A model generated the notes under the pieces. That model was not told where the DNA came from, ran no database searches, and saw nothing but the letters and a program-made list of their open reading frames with translations. The translations under genes and the position numbers were made by a program. This document shows positions 63,330-64,000 of a stretch of 64,000 nucleotides of DNA, one piece after another. Every line of letters begins with the position of its first letter. The stretch's first letter is position 1. Source of the stretch: Streptomyces sp. SM11 (GTDB taxonomy: Bacteria; Actinomycetota; Actinomycetes; Streptomycetales; Streptomycetaceae); NCBI RefSeq assembly GCF_002910905.1, contig NZ_NEUE01000098.1, positions 1 through 64,000 of the forward strand, given 5' to 3'.

Positions 63330-63423
63330 CCGCCCCTCCGGGGGCCGCCCACCCGGGGGCCGAGGAGGCGCGGGCGCGGGGGCGCGGGGGCACGGGGGGC
63401 CTCCGGGCTCGTAGGGTGGTCCC

Positions 63424-64000
63424 ATGAAGGACCTCCCCGCCCGCCGTCTGCTGCTGGTGCACGCGCATCCCGACGACGAGTCGATCAACAACGGCGCCAC
63501 CATGGCCAGGTATGCGGCCGAGGGCGCCCACGTCACCCTGGTGACGTGCACGCGCGGCGAGGAGGGCGAGGTCATCCCGCCCCCGCTCGCCCGCCTCACC
63601 GCCGACCGGGACGACGCGCTGGGACCCCACCGCGTGGGCGAGCTGGCCGCGGCGATGAAGGAGCTCGGCGTCACCGACCACCGTTTCCTCGGCGGAGCGG
63701 GCCGCTACCGGGACTCCGGAATGATGGGCACCGAACAGAACCACCGCCCCGGCTCCTTCTGGTCCACCCCGGTGGACGAGGCGGCGGCCCACCTCGTCGA
63801 GGTGATCCGCGAGGTCCGCCCCCAGGTCCTGGTCACCTACGACCCGGACGGCGGCTACGGCCACCCCGACCACATCCAGGCCCACCGCGTCGCGATGCGC
63901 GCCACCGGCCTCGCCGCCGACCCGGCGTACGGCACCGACGCCCCGCACACCGTCGCCAAGATCTACTGGAACCGGGTGGAGCGGACCGTGACCGAGGCCG
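63424..64000 (+). CDS. mshB: MshB, mycothiol biosynthesis deacetylase (3' end outside window)
   Basis: The first 192 residues are visible; the frame runs off the right edge. The PIG-L/LmbE zinc motif AHPDDE (His15, Asp17, Asp18) and the second motif [11 protein letters not shown] are present, together with [20 protein letters not shown], characteristic of MshB. The enzyme removes acetyl from GlcNAc-inositol, the second step to mycothiol, the main thiol of actinomycetes. Related Mca amidases share the motifs, but the start and the MMGTEQN segment fit MshB better. Confidence 0.9.
   Translation, partial: MKDLPARRLLLVHAHPDDESINNGATMARYAAEGAHVTLVTCTRGEEGEVIPPPLARLTADRDDALGPHRVGELAAAMKELGVTDHRFLGGAGRYRDSGMMGTEQNHRPGSFWSTPVDEAAAHLVEVIREVRPQVLVTYDPDGGYGHPDHIQAHRVAMRATGLAADPAYGTDAPHTVAKIYWNRVERTVTEA

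Overview
The window reads as a piece of a Streptomyces chromosome. It is very GC-rich, with G or C at almost every third codon position and many GTG starts. It carries families typical of the genus: a DUF397/XRE pair, a GtrB-GtrA fusion, a SpoIIE-type phosphatase beside an RsbW-type kinase, tandem BldK-like oligopeptide importers, and mshB. No rRNA, tRNA, CRISPR array or intact insertion sequence was seen. All functions below come from reading motifs, not from database searches.

Bases 1-1345 are a decay zone: the end of an ISAzo13-type transposase, the tail of an AAA ATPase and the head of an alpha/beta hydrolase. Bases 1506-4680 hold a tautomerase-like gene, an NfeD-SPFH membrane pair and a small nickel-binding-type protein. 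Bases 4753-11258 form a secreted-enzyme stretch: a GH65 glycosidase, a subtilisin with a P-domain, and a GH18 chitinase with a DasR-type dre site in its promoter. Next come a GntR regulator, a SPOR protein and a Nudix hydrolase, then an anti-sigma-type kinase with a PAS-GAF-PP2C-HATPase protein (13659-16956) and a TPM-PspA envelope-stress operon.

Bases 20153-23256 encode a GtrB-GtrA fusion and a polytopic membrane protein, probably a cell-wall glycosylation module. Bases 23530-33062 are accessory: two SUKH immunity-type genes, a two-module immunity-like protein, an IS5 relic, a MerR regulator apparently lacking its effector domain, an XRE regulator with two nearly identical DUF397 genes, an operon of four unrecognised small genes, and a broken ltrA.

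Bases 33124-41690 look like one carbohydrate-use locus: a GH144-like glucanase, a GH1 beta-glucosidase, a three-gene ABC importer, an AXE1-type esterase and a LacI repressor. Two matching LacI-type operator sequences lie in front of the importer and the repressor.

From 42051 onward the region looks like conserved core: an unusual peptide-binding lipoprotein, typA, two complete head-to-tail five-gene oligopeptide ABC operons (BldK-like), a membrane protein, an S9 peptidase, a small membrane protein and the start of mshB. Both peptide operons carry a long hairpin between the binding-protein gene and the first permease gene, and their ATPase genes share long identical DNA blocks.
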